From contig NZ_JBOFTR010000007.1 in assembly GCF_051652165.1 (NCBI RefSeq), positions 138,297 to 202,296 on the forward strand: DNA of 64,000 bases, given 5' to 3'. Positions 23,913-32,788 of this stretch are shown piece by piece. The position numbers were made by a program, and so were the translations under genes. The notes beneath the pieces were generated by a model, which ran no database searches, was not told the origin of the DNA, and saw nothing but the letters and a program-made list of their open reading frames with translations. Within the stretch, counting starts at the first letter, position 1; each line of letters opens with the position of its first letter. The stretch comes from Plesiomonas sp051652165 (GTDB taxonomy: Bacteria; Pseudomonadota; Gammaproteobacteria; Enterobacterales; CAMTGL01).

Positions 23913-24776
23913 ATGAAAGCTAACGTTATGGCATTAAGTTTGCTGGCAATTTTTGTAGGTAGCAGTGCTTATGCTGCAAGTCATTCTGTTGCAGTACAAC
24001 CTACTACAGAAGTCATTAAACAAGCAGATACTACTCATAGTGCACGTAATGCACTTGACTGGAATGGTACTTACCAAGGCGTTGTGCCTTGTGCTAGTTG
24101 TGAAGGCATCAAAACTACACTGGTATTAAATGCTGATGATACCTATAAATTAACTACTGAATATCTCGGTATAAAAGAAAACAATACCTTTAACAATAAA
24201 GGTAAATTTACCTGGAATAAAGCAGGTAATACAGTGATATTGGCTAAACAAGATGAAAATACGCAGTATTTTGTGGGCGAGAATGTCTTATTTATGTTGG
24301 ATCGTTCAGGTCAGAGAATTACAGGGCCATTAGCTAAAAATTATCAACTTATGAAACAGACAATAGAATCTACAGAAGCGACTAACCCACTGTTCACACA
24401 CCGTTGGGTGTTGACCGAAGTAATGGGAAAGAAAGTACCTGTTAATGTTGCTAAAAAGCAACAACCTTTTGTGGAGTTTAGTGCAAAAGAGAATCGTTTA
24501 CATGGGTTTAGCGGTTGTAACAATTTTATGGGGTCATATACCCTAAATGCTCAGGCAAGCCGAATCAGTTTCTCTCCGTTAGGGATGACCCGTAAAGCCT
24601 GTATGGACGCAAACTTTGAACAACCATTGATGCAGGTATTTGCACAAGTTGATAACTATAGTCTATCGGGTGATATATTAACACTGAACAAAGCGCGTAT
24701 GGCACCTTTAGCAATATTTAAAGCTGCAGATCAAGTAACAGAGGACTCAGTAGCCGCAGAGAAATCCGCGAACTGA
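23913..24776 (+). CDS. NlpE-like / META (HslJ-like) two-domain periplasmic protein
   Basis: 287 residues; the ATG at 23913 is chosen because AAGGA lies 7 bp upstream and it opens the signal peptide (ALSLLAIFVGSSAYA). Domain 1 (about residues 40-135) starts WNGTYQGVVPCASCEGIKTT, the CxxC-bearing NlpE N-terminal pattern. Domain 2 (about 145-265) has RWVLTEVMGKKVPV, GFSGCNNFMGSYTL and TRKACMD, typical of META/HslJ domains. NlpE itself is an outer-membrane lipoprotein that signals to Cpx; here there is no lipobox cysteine, and cleavage after AYA would release a soluble protein. The role is probably envelope stress or adhesion sensing, by inference. Confidence 0.82.
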   Translation: MKANVMALSLLAIFVGSSAYAASHSVAVQPTTEVIKQADTTHSARNALDWNGTYQGVVPCASCEGIKTTLVLNADDTYKLTTEYLGIKENNTFNNKGKFTWNKAGNTVILAKQDENTQYFVGENVLFMLDRSGQRITGPLAKNYQLMKQTIESTEATNPLFTHRWVLTEVMGKKVPVNVAKKQQPFVEFSAKENRLHGFSGCNNFMGSYTLNAQASRISFSPLGMTRKACMDANFEQPLMQVFAQVDNYSLSGDILTLNKARMAPLAIFKAADQVTEDSVAAEKSAN

Positions 24777-24798
24777 TTTTTCTTTATTCTGAATATTG

Positions 24799-24828
24799 AC
24801 CTCGCCCCGTTTAGCGTTGGGCGAGGTT
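24799..24828 (+). terminator. Probable terminator after the NlpE/META gene
   Basis: CCTCGCCC and GGGCGAGG form an 8-bp GC-rich stem with an 11-nt loop, about 25 bp after the stop. The following sequence (TTCACTT) is a poor U-run, so efficiency is uncertain. Confidence 0.55.
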
Positions 24829-24957
24829 CACTTCACATTAATCTTCTGTTTTTCCTTTCTTTGTCACCGTATTTTACACTGGCCTTGCGATTTTTCGCAT
24901 TAATGTGGCACAGTTGTACACCGTTAGGTATTTACAGTAATTAATAAGGGCATGTTG

Positions 24958-25434
24958 ATGTCGAAAATTATCGTAGTTTTGGCGGCGATTATTGTGGTGA
25001 TGTTGTTTATCAAAAAAATATCAGGAAACTCAGGTAATACAACAGAAAATCGTCAGGCGGGTGTTAATTTTCTCGCGCAAAACAAAGTGAAGCCGGGTGT
25101 GATAACAACAAATTCTGGTTTGCAATATCAAGTATTACAGACTGGTTCTGGCACTGAGCACCCTACAGCGACAGATACTGTTACTGTACATTATCACGGT
25201 ACATTAATTGATGGCACTGTATTTGATAGCTCTGTTGAACGTGGCGAACCCATTACATTGCCTTTAAACCGTGTCATTAAAGGTTGGACTGAGGGTATTC
25301 CACTAATGGTAGTTGGTGAGAAAACCCGCTTTTTTATCCCCAATACATTGGCATATGGTAACCGTGCAGCGGGTAAAATCCCTGGTGGCGCAGCACTCAT
25401 ATTTGATGTTGAGCTATTGAATATTCAACGCTGA
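24958..25434 (+). CDS. Membrane-anchored FKBP-type peptidyl-prolyl isomerase
   Basis: 158 residues from the ATG at 24958, which has AAGG 8 bp upstream (an ATG two codons earlier is too close). An N-terminal hydrophobic helix (IIVVLAAIIVVMLFI) is followed by a short linker. A complete FKBP domain follows, with TVHYHGTLIDGTVFDSS, GWTEGIPLMVVGEKTRFFIP and IPGGAALIFDVELL. The helix lacks a clear cleavage site, so the domain is probably tethered to the inner membrane facing the periplasm. It resembles Mip/FklB-type isomerases but lacks the long dimerisation helix. It stands alone between two terminators. Confidence 0.88.
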   Translation: MSKIIVVLAAIIVVMLFIKKISGNSGNTTENRQAGVNFLAQNKVKPGVITTNSGLQYQVLQTGSGTEHPTATDTVTVHYHGTLIDGTVFDSSVERGEPITLPLNRVIKGWTEGIPLMVVGEKTRFFIPNTLAYGNRAAGKIPGGAALIFDVELLNIQR

Positions 25435-25481
25435 ATATTCAGTAAAGTACTATAATACATTATTTATTAACCATCAAAGAT

Positions 25482-25505
25482 AAAGGGGTATTGCCCCTTT
25501 TTTTT
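25482..25505 (+). terminator. Terminator after the FKBP gene
   Basis: AAAGGGG-tattg-CCCCTTT followed by five more T residues: a classic intrinsic terminator 48 bp after the stop codon. Confidence 0.92.
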
Positions 25506-25594
25506 GCAGGAAAATATGTTAACAGTGCAGTATTAGCTAAACTGTTATAATTTACCGTGCCAGTTAACGTGCCTTATTAATTTAGAGGATAACC

Positions 25595-26959
25595 GTGAGT
25601 ATTCAAAATAAAAAGTTCAAATGCTCCCGAAAACGGGTCAAGCAGTGCATTGTGCTGCTCGTATGGTCAATATTATCCTTTTGGGCATTTTCTGCCGTTG
25701 CTAAGGTGATGGATATGCCTGTTGTGTCATTACCAACGCTCTCTGTTCAGCAAGCGATTAGTCAAAATATTCCTCTTATTGATACTCGCCCTAGTGCTAA
25801 TTATAATGGTTGGCCCGAATCGAAAAGTAAAATAAGTGGGCATGAACCTAATGCATTGAATCTAGCTGCGGTTTGGTTGCCTGATCTTGATAATCTGCAA
25901 TTACGTAAACTATTAGCACAAAAAAAATTGATAGCCGAAAAACCTATTGCATTATATGGTTCAGAAGCAGAAATTAAACAAGTACAACAGCGTTTAATGG
26001 CATTGGGTTTTCACTCTATTTATCGCTTAACTGATGCATTAACTGATGTTAACCGATTGAGTGTGCTTCCCCGTTATACAAAACTGGTTCCTGCAAATTG
26101 GTTAGCTGATTTAATTTCCGGAAAACCTGTGGTGCATGCACCAGAAAAAAATTGGAAAGTGATTGCTGTTGAGTGGGGGATGCCTAAGGCCTATTTGCTT
26201 GGCCATATTCCAAACTCTGGATATATTGATACTAATTCACTTGAATCAAAACCGCTATGGAATAAGGTTGATAATATTGCACTAAATAAGTTGCTTTTAG
26301 AGCAAGGTATTACTGTTGATACGCCCGTAATTTTATATGGCCGTGAAACAATGGCTGCAGCCCGAGCAGCAAATATTTTAATGTATGTAGGTGTAAAAGA
26401 TGTGCGTTTACTTGATGGAGGGTGGTCAGCATGGAAAAAAGCAGATTACCCAACAGAATTAGGATTCCCTACATCAACAATACCGGCTAAAAACTTTGGT
26501 GCTACTATTCCCGTTCATCCCGAATATCTAACTTCACTAGCGCAGGCAAAAGAGATGTTACAACAAAAAAATACATCTTTAGTCAGTATTCGTAGCTGGC
26601 CTGAGTTTATTGGTGAAACCAGTGGTTATAGTTATATTAACGCTAAAGGGGATATTCCTGGTGCGAAATGGGGCGGTGGTGGTAGTGATGCCAGCCATGT
26701 AGAAGATCTGCATAATCCTGATGGGACAATGCGTACCGCATCTGAATTACAGACGATGTGGAAGAGTTGGAATATTCAGCCTACAGATAAGATAGCATTT
26801 TATTGTGGTACGGGCTGGCGTGCTTCTGAAGCCTTTTTTTATGCATGGATTATGGGTTGGAAAAGTGTCAGTGTTTATGATGGCGGTTGGTATGAGTGGA
26901 GTTTAGACCCAACAAATCCCATTATTACAGGTGAGCGTAAAGCGCAACAGATTCAATAA
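25595..26959 (+). CDS. ynjE: Thiosulfate sulfurtransferase, three-rhodanese YnjE type
   Basis: 454 residues from a GTG start with GAGGATAACC upstream. A signal peptide (VLLVWSILSFWAFSAVA) indicates export. Three rhodanese-like domains follow. The first two lack a catalytic cysteine (for example LYGRETMAAARAANILMY in domain 2). The third carries the active-site loop CGTGWRAS near residue 405. E. coli YnjE has the same build and transfers sulfur from thiosulfate. In E. coli the gene lies inside ynjABCDEF in the same direction; here it faces ynjFDCB convergently across a terminator. Confidence 0.93.
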   Translation: MSIQNKKFKCSRKRVKQCIVLLVWSILSFWAFSAVAKVMDMPVVSLPTLSVQQAISQNIPLIDTRPSANYNGWPESKSKISGHEPNALNLAAVWLPDLDNLQLRKLLAQKKLIAEKPIALYGSEAEIKQVQQRLMALGFHSIYRLTDALTDVNRLSVLPRYTKLVPANWLADLISGKPVVHAPEKNWKVIAVEWGMPKAYLLGHIPNSGYIDTNSLESKPLWNKVDNIALNKLLLEQGITVDTPVILYGRETMAAARAANILMYVGVKDVRLLDGGWSAWKKADYPTELGFPTSTIPAKNFGATIPVHPEYLTSLAQAKEMLQQKNTSLVSIRSWPEFIGETSGYSYINAKGDIPGAKWGGGGSDASHVEDLHNPDGTMRTASELQTMWKSWNIQPTDKIAFYCGTGWRASEAFFYAWIMGWKSVSVYDGGWYEWSLDPTNPIITGERKAQQIQ

Positions 26960-27016
26960 TATCAGTATGACTTACCATGTAATGAATAAATTAATAATAG
27001 ATGCGATAAAATAATA

Positions 27017-27054
27017 AAAACCGGTGTAATAATCAATGTTATTACACCGGTTTT
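27017..27054. terminator. Bidirectional terminator between ynjE and ynjF
   Basis: A 16-bp perfect stem, AAAACCGGTGTAATAA and its complement, around the 6-nt loop TCAATG. A- and T-runs at both ends serve the two convergent genes. Confidence 0.92.
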
Positions 27055-27094
27055 ATATTAACTGCAGTGCTTGCATGATGAGAAGTAAATATCA

Positions 27095-27721
27095 TTATTT
27101 TGATAGGGTTGATTGAGAGGAGAACATTTTCCAACCAGCATAAATACGCGTTAGGGTAGTAATTAGGCAAAGTGCTGAGAACAGATAGGCCAGCAGATTA
27201 AAGTGTTGTGGAAATAAACACATTAAAGTGAACATTAAAATGGTTTCACTCGCCTCAGTTAATCCACCCAAGTAGTAAAAACTTTTTTTCGGATAGATGG
27301 TACTGGCTAACCCCTGCTTTTCGGCAATAGTAGCAAATGCTAAGAAGCTGCAACCGGTTCCAATAAACGCATAAATTAGCGTTGCTGCTGCGAGTGCATT
27401 CTCTACCGGAGAATAGAGTGCAAAACCCAGTGGAACGGCAGAATAAAATAAAAAATCGAGTACAATATCTAAAAATCCACCCCGATCTGTTGGCTGATTT
27501 AAACGGGCAACAGTGCCGTCTAAGCCATCAAAAAGACGGTTAATCAGTATTGCTATAAGTGCCCATAATGGTAACTGAAATGCCAATAAGGGAATGACAC
27601 TAATACCAATAGCAAACCCACATAAAGTAAGCCGATCTGCGGTGAAACCCAATTGTATTGCACGGTATGCCAGCCATATTTGTGCTGGGCGAGTATGTGT
27701 TAAAACAAACCGATCAAGCAT
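27095..27721 (-). CDS. ynjF: CDP-alcohol phosphatidyltransferase family protein YnjF
   Basis: 208 residues with about five hydrophobic segments. The CDP-alcohol phosphotransferase motif is present as DGLDGTVAR followed by GGFLDIVLD (about residues 67-90). The family joins a CDP-linked lipid or alcohol to an acceptor alcohol in the inner membrane; the acceptor for YnjF is not known. It starts 2 bp after the ynjD stop, so it is translationally linked to the ABC transporter genes upstream. Confidence 0.9.
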   Translation of the reverse strand: MLDRFVLTHTRPAQIWLAYRAIQLGFTADRLTLCGFAIGISVIPLLAFQLPLWALIAILINRLFDGLDGTVARLNQPTDRGGFLDIVLDFLFYSAVPLGFALYSPVENALAAATLIYAFIGTGCSFLAFATIAEKQGLASTIYPKKSFYYLGGLTEASETILMFTLMCLFPQHFNLLAYLFSALCLITTLTRIYAGWKMFSSQSTLSK

Positions 27722-27723
27722 TA

Positions 27724-28413
27724 TTATACGTTCTCTGAGGGGGATATTGTCCGTGTTAGCTCAATAATTTTCCCATGAGGTGGAATATCGATATGATCAT
27801 GAGTTACCAACAGTGTCGGAATTTGTCGTTTGACTATTTGTGTGTAAACAAATTCTCGTAACTGTTGCCTGTGTATTTGGTCAAGTTTAGAAAAAGGCTC
27901 ATCAAGCAGTAGCGCACATGGTGCAGCAAGAAGTGTGCGTAATAGACTGACTCGTGCGCGTTGCCCACCAGAAAGTGTTTGTGGGTAGCGATGATAAAAG
28001 CCATTTAGCCCTGTTTCTGATAATGCTTGTTCGATCTCCTCTTGTCTTTCTGTTTTACTTTTTCCAGCGGGAAGTGCAAAAGCCAAGTTTCCCCCTACAG
28101 TTAAATGTGGGAAGAGCAGGTCATCTTGAAAAAGAATACCTATTTTCCGTTGTTCTGTAGGGAGTAAATCAACCCGTACCTCGTTTAACCAGATTGTACC
28201 ATGAGCTTGAAATACGGGATCAAGATGACCAATTATCCAGTTCAACAGAGTGGATTTGCCACATCCTGAAGATCCCATAAGGGTTATAATCTCTCCTCCC
28301 GTAGCACTCACATTCAGTGGGCCAAGCGGTAAAAAAGTATGTGTAGAGGACGGGGCCGCTTGTAAAAAAACGTTATCAAGTTTTAAGCTGTTTGCTAAGT
28401 GGGAAGTACTCAA
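27724..28413 (-). CDS. ynjD: ABC transporter ATPase YnjD
   Basis: 229 residues. Walker A is GSSGCGKST, the Q-loop is ILFQDD, the signature is LSGGQRARV, Walker B is ALLLDEP, and the H-loop is VTHDHID. It energises the two-domain permease YnjC. It belongs to the Fe/thiamine/putrescine-type importers with a periplasmic binding protein (YnjB). The substrate has not been settled for the E. coli system as far as I know. Confidence 0.92.
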   Translation of the reverse strand: MSTSHLANSLKLDNVFLQAAPSSTHTFLPLGPLNVSATGGEIITLMGSSGCGKSTLLNWIIGHLDPVFQAHGTIWLNEVRVDLLPTEQRKIGILFQDDLLFPHLTVGGNLAFALPAGKSKTERQEEIEQALSETGLNGFYHRYPQTLSGGQRARVSLLRTLLAAPCALLLDEPFSKLDQIHRQQLREFVYTQIVKRQIPTLLVTHDHIDIPPHGKIIELTRTISPSENV

Positions 28414-28464
28414 ATTAGATAATATCCTTCAAGAGTTAAAATCAGTGTGCTGTATATCCTACAA

Positions 28465-30138
28465 TTAAGATCTGTTTTTTTGCTTTTGTGCAAAATATGT
28501 AGCGAACACAAATGCACAAAGTGGTAATAAAGTTTGTAGTAAAGTCTGAATCGCTAATATTTGGCGATTACCACCTGAACTGAGTGTAACCGTTTCGGTT
28601 GTTACGGTAGATATTTTACCTGCACCAGCAAAAAGAGTGGGTAAATATTGCGTTACACTGACTGAAACACCCACGGCACATGCAAATAAAATAGGTTGGC
28701 GCAGTAATGGCCATTTAATATATAAGCAACTTTTCCAATGGCTATAACCTAACGTTTTTGCAGTTATCACAAACCGAGGATCAATAGCACGATAAGGGCC
28801 GCTAAGTATTAATAACATGTAAGGAAAAACCCACAGTAAATGACTCCAGATTACTGCGCTATTATTACCATCAAGTTGTGTATGTAATAAAACCAAATAT
28901 TGTGCACTTGCTAGAGGAAGTGCGGGAATAACTAACGGGAAATAGAGTAATGAATGTAAGCGTTTAGAGCCCCACTCTAACCATAAAAGGGAGACCATTA
29001 ACGCAATAATAACGCTGACAAGCGCAATGAAAAAAGTATGGAGCAAGGGGGTGTAATCGTGATTTAGCCACCGATGAATATTGATATGGGCAGGCCAGCC
29101 AGCAGGAAAAAACCATCCATCAGCAATAGACCAAAGTATAATAACGAGCAAACTAAGCCAGCCGAAAAGAAAAGATAACTCGCATAATAGATACTGAATA
29201 CACGTTGATACATATCGCAAAATACGGGTGATTGTGCCTGTGATAATAGAGTTAGAGTGGTTTTTTTCACAACATGCGTTGTACCACCGAACACCGCTAG
29301 GGTGTTGCCAACAGGGTGTGATAATGCGCCATATTATAGTACTACACAGGTATAATCCAAATAGTAAGCAGGGAAGTAGTAACGCTGCGATATATCCTTG
29401 TTGCTGGATCTGAATATCAGGATCGTGAAGCCATTGATTGATAAGTACCGCCAATGTAGGAGGCGTTGTTGGCCCAAGAATCAACGCCATATCTACGACC
29501 GACAGGCTATAAGCAGCAACAGCAATCAAAGGCCACTTCAGTTGGGGTAGTAGCTGCGGTAGTAGAATATACCACCAAATTTGTTGATGTGCATAACCTA
29601 AGCTACGAGCAACGGTGAGTTGCTGTTGTATCGCTTTTTTTTGCAATAATGCAGACATAGCCCAAAGTAAAAACCAACTCTCTTTGATAGCCAGAGCCAC
29701 GGTCAATGTGATGGCATAAGGATCATGGATGGTTTGCCACATTGGAGGGCTAGACCATGCAAAAAGAGGGGTAAGTAAACGGGAGAACCAACCTGAAGGG
29801 GCAATTAAAAACGCAATACCAACAGCAAATGCAAGGTGAGGCAGTGCTAAAAACAGTGGTAGTTGGTAGCCAGTTTTATGCCAACGCCGGTGTGGATAGG
29901 TACTAACAACGGTAAATAACATCAGCCCTAAAGCCAGTAATGTAGAGCTCATTGTTGAGCTGAGAGTTAATAAGAGTGCAGGTAAAAATTGTGGTGCAAT
30001 AAACAAACTATGCCATACAGGTACAGAGAAAAAAGGGGCTGCTGTTTGTAGTAAGCCAATAATCACCGGTATAAATATCAACCCGACTAGTAGGATTGAA
30101 AAAACAGAAATCCATCTTATCTGTATGTATCGGCTCAT
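28465..30138 (-). CDS. ynjC: ABC transporter permease YnjC (two fused permease domains)
   Basis: 557 residues with roughly twelve membrane helices arranged as two homologous halves. Each half has a permease EAA-like loop: ARSLGYAHQQIWWYILLP near residue 180 and AKTLGYSHWKSCLYIKWP near residue 465. This is the fused-permease layout of ThiP/FbpB-type importers. It lies between ynjD and ynjB in an operon; the 59-bp gap to ynjB is short. Confidence 0.91.
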   Translation of the reverse strand: MSRYIQIRWISVFSILLVGLIFIPVIIGLLQTAAPFFSVPVWHSLFIAPQFLPALLLTLSSTMSSTLLALGLMLFTVVSTYPHRRWHKTGYQLPLFLALPHLAFAVGIAFLIAPSGWFSRLLTPLFAWSSPPMWQTIHDPYAITLTVALAIKESWFLLWAMSALLQKKAIQQQLTVARSLGYAHQQIWWYILLPQLLPQLKWPLIAVAAYSLSVVDMALILGPTTPPTLAVLINQWLHDPDIQIQQQGYIAALLLPCLLFGLYLCSTIIWRIITPCWQHPSGVRWYNACCEKNHSNSIITGTITRILRYVSTCIQYLLCELSFLFGWLSLLVIILWSIADGWFFPAGWPAHINIHRWLNHDYTPLLHTFFIALVSVIIALMVSLLWLEWGSKRLHSLLYFPLVIPALPLASAQYLVLLHTQLDGNNSAVIWSHLLWVFPYMLLILSGPYRAIDPRFVITAKTLGYSHWKSCLYIKWPLLRQPILFACAVGVSVSVTQYLPTLFAGAGKISTVTTETVTLSSGGNRQILAIQTLLQTLLPLCAFVFATYFAQKQKNRS

Positions 30139-30197
30139 ATAATCATCAATTTTTCTGTTGTGATAACATGCACAAAAGCATGTATTGTCTTAATAAG

Positions 30198-31424
30198 TTA
30201 GCGTCCATAACGGCGTAACCACTCTTGTTCTAAAGGTGTAATCCAACTGACATGAGGCTCAATTAATATTGGTGTTTCTGATATTTTTAAGGGATGGCCA
30301 CTGGCCGAAAGTGTTGGATTTTGTGGTATGGCCAATGTTGAGTGCGTGGAACTTAACACGGAAGGATCACCCCATATTGTGATGTCTGCTTTACGTTGTT
30401 GTGCTGAAGCAGACAGTAAGAAATTGGTGAAAACTTGTGCGGCTGCTTTGGCACTTGAATTAAATGGAATGGCCAGATAGTGAACATTACCGATCATCCC
30501 GGCAGAAAAACCAAAGCTATATGTACTTGGCGGTAAGCGATTTTGTTGCACGAAACTGGCCGCCTCGTTTGGGTTAAAGCTCAGTGACAACACAAGCTCC
30601 CCATCTGCTAACATAGTATTCATGGTGGCTGCATTTAAAGGAAAACTGTGCCCCTGTCGCCATAAAAAGGGATGCAGTTGATCAAGGTAGTGCCAAAGAG
30701 GTGCAGTTGCCTGCCTAAATACTTGTTCAGATACAGGCTGTTGCAATAACGTAGGGGTAGGTGTAAGCGCAATTAATAACTGTTTTAAGAGTGCTACACA
30801 GTGAAAATCAGGGGGCTGTGGATAAGTGACTCGGCCTGGGTGTTGACGAGCAAATGTGAGTAGCTTGGCTGCAGATGTTGGTGGCGTAGTCGTATATTGC
30901 TGGTCAGTAATAAAGGTGAGTTGTGCTAACCCCCATGGTGCTTCGAACCCCTCAGTAGGCTCAGAAAAATCAACTGTGACAGGTTTTGATTTATCCACAT
31001 ATTGCCAGTTAGGTAAATGCTCTACCCACGGGCCATATAGTAATCCTGATTGTTTTAATGTATGAAAGCTTTCACCGTTGACCCACAACAGGTCAACAGA
31101 ACCCTGTTCTGTTTTACCGGCCTTTTTTTCTGCTTGAATACGGGCAATCGCCTCGTCAATGTTGGCTATTTTGACAAGTACAACATTAATACCGTAGCGT
31201 TTTTTCGCCTCTTTCGCTGCCCATTGCAAATAATCATTGGCATTTTCATTACCACCCCATGCATTAAAGTAGAGTGTTTGCCCTTGGGCTTGTTGCTCAA
31301 GCGTTTTCCACGATGTGGTACTTGCAGTAGTAGGCTCTATAATGGTTTTGGTATGGCCTGTGTGCAAATAGCTTAAACAAAAAATAAGGACTAAAGTGGT
31401 GAAATTGTGTAGGCGGGTAAACAT
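30198..31424 (-). CDS. ynjB: ABC transporter substrate-binding protein YnjB
   Basis: 408 residues with a signal peptide (LHNFTTLVLIFCLSYLHTGHT). The mature protein starts with a typical extracellular-solute-binding pattern (QTLYFNAWGGNENANDYLQW), and VDLLWVNGESFHTLKQSGLL is characteristic of the YnjB group. It should capture the ligand in the periplasm for YnjCD. The operon order ynjB-ynjC-ynjD-ynjF matches E. coli except that ynjE is missing from it and sits inverted beyond ynjF. ynjA is not present. Confidence 0.9.
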   Translation of the reverse strand: MFTRLHNFTTLVLIFCLSYLHTGHTKTIIEPTTASTTSWKTLEQQAQGQTLYFNAWGGNENANDYLQWAAKEAKKRYGINVVLVKIANIDEAIARIQAEKKAGKTEQGSVDLLWVNGESFHTLKQSGLLYGPWVEHLPNWQYVDKSKPVTVDFSEPTEGFEAPWGLAQLTFITDQQYTTTPPTSAAKLLTFARQHPGRVTYPQPPDFHCVALLKQLLIALTPTPTLLQQPVSEQVFRQATAPLWHYLDQLHPFLWRQGHSFPLNAATMNTMLADGELVLSLSFNPNEAASFVQQNRLPPSTYSFGFSAGMIGNVHYLAIPFNSSAKAAAQVFTNFLLSASAQQRKADITIWGDPSVLSSTHSTLAIPQNPTLSASGHPLKISETPILIEPHVSWITPLEQEWLRRYGR

Positions 31425-31528
31425 GGATCATTATCCTTGCGGAAAACTAATAGCGTGAATATTAAATATACAATAGGGAAGCAATATACTCATGGTAGTA
31501 TAAGCTAAATTAATACTTGTTCACGCAT

Positions 31529-32209
31529 TTACTTATTTGTAGATTTAGTGTGCAGATTAATACATTTTTTTATAAAAACAGGAAATATACCGATAAGCAA
31601 CAAAGAGCTAAAAACTGTGGGTGATAAAATATCTGTAAGATAACGAATTTGGCTAAGTTGAGTTCCTGCATTTACATAAATTAGTGCAGCAGGTAGCATG
31701 CCAAGCTGACTTACCCAATAATATGTGCGGCTACGGATCTGTGTTAACCCCATTAAAATATTAACTAAAAAAAATGGAAATAGCGGAATTAAGCGTAACG
31801 TTAATAAATACAGTAATCCCTCTTTGGTTAATCCAGCATTAATTATTTGTAAACGTGCTGGGAAATGCTGCTCTACGCTCTCTTTCAGGCAATAACGAGC
31901 AACCCAAAAAGCCAGTGTAGCGCCAATACTAGAGGCAAAAGAGACTAACAAAACGCCTTGCGCTAATCCAAACAGTGCGCCAGTAGCCAACGTCATAATA
32001 GTTGCACCAGGTAAAGAGAGCATCGCAACAGTAATATAGAGTGTAAAAGTGACTAACCATGCCTGAAGCGGGGCGGTATTACGCCAGTGCAATAAATTGG
32101 TATAACTCTCTTTGAGGTGTTCGAGAGTCAAAATATGCTGTAGTCCAAAAATAAAATAGAGTGAAATCAGCATAATAAGTAATGCACCTAGCCCTAACTT
32201 TCGGTACAT
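31529..32209 (-). CDS. TVP38/TMEM64 family membrane protein (YdjX/YdjZ-like)
   Basis: 226 residues with about six membrane segments. It carries the VTT/DedA-like core: LPGATIMTLATGALFG, then FASSIGATLAFWVARY, and LRLIPLFPFFLVNILMGLT followed by LGMLPAALIYVNAGTQL. In E. coli two such proteins, YdjX and YdjZ, sit just before ynjA; here only one is present directly upstream of ynjB, so it may represent either. The family is now thought to include lipid scramblases; the role here is unknown. Confidence 0.88.
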   Translation of the reverse strand: MYRKLGLGALLIMLISLYFIFGLQHILTLEHLKESYTNLLHWRNTAPLQAWLVTFTLYITVAMLSLPGATIMTLATGALFGLAQGVLLVSFASSIGATLAFWVARYCLKESVEQHFPARLQIINAGLTKEGLLYLLTLRLIPLFPFFLVNILMGLTQIRSRTYYWVSQLGMLPAALIYVNAGTQLSQIRYLTDILSPTVFSSLLLIGIFPVFIKKCINLHTKSTNK

Positions 32210-32381
32210 AGCGAGCAGTTCCTTGCGTATATAAAATCACGGTATTACAGTACAGAAAAGAGAGTACAGAACGAAAATAGAAACGTATTGGGATAAAGTA
32301 AAAGAGAGTAAATTAAAGAATAGCTGACAATATTACGGGAAGGTACAAAAGTGAAGAGATAAGAAAGTGTATAGACCCAAG

Positions 32382-32469
32382 TGGCGGAGGAGGTGAGATT
32401 CGAACTCACGAACGCTTTCGCGTCGCCGGTTTTCAAGACCGGTGCCTTCAACCGCTCGGCCACTCCTCC
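32382..32469 (-). tRNA. serT: tRNA-Ser (UGA)
   Basis: On the reverse strand an 88-nt tRNA begins GGAGGAGTGGCCGAGCGG and ends in an encoded CCA. The acceptor stem GGAGGAG pairs with CTCCTCC, the anticodon TGA is in the loop CTTGAAA (plus-strand 32433-32435), a long variable arm typical of tRNA-Ser is present, and the T-loop is GTTCGAATC. It reads UCA (and other UCN by wobble). It is next to yccA, as serT is in E. coli. Confidence 0.98.
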
Positions 32470-32484
32470 ACTTGGGTGATGTGC

Positions 32485-32513
32485 ACTATAGAGATCTACT
32501 TTACTCATGTAAA
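32485..32513 (-). promoter_or_regulatory. Promoter of tRNA-Ser
   Basis: On the reverse strand TTTACA (32513-32508), a 17-bp spacer and TATAGT (32490-32485) lie 16 nt before the mature tRNA, giving a leader of about 8 nt. A second candidate (TTGAAA-17-TATAGG) lies further upstream near 32520-32548. Confidence 0.7.
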
Positions 32514-32788
32514 CCCCCTATAAAACTGAATGCGCATATTTTCAACATCCCGCACGTTTTATCGGCACTTTTATCTGATTTTGTGTTCAAAATGTTCAAA
32601 CACATAGACTTGAACTTCGTCACACAAGCCTATATATAGGAAACATAATCCACAATAATCCGCTATGATACCGGAACAAAAACAATACTCAGGCCACTAC
32701 AGCAGTAATTTTGCGTAATGTGCTTTTTGCTGTGTACATTTTTCACAACATGACGTTATTTTTTTGATTGATAAATAAGGATAAGACC

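Noticed and set aside
32382..32469. tRNA-Ser as an integrated-element attachment site
   Set aside because: No direct repeat of the tRNA 3' end and no integrase gene on either side.
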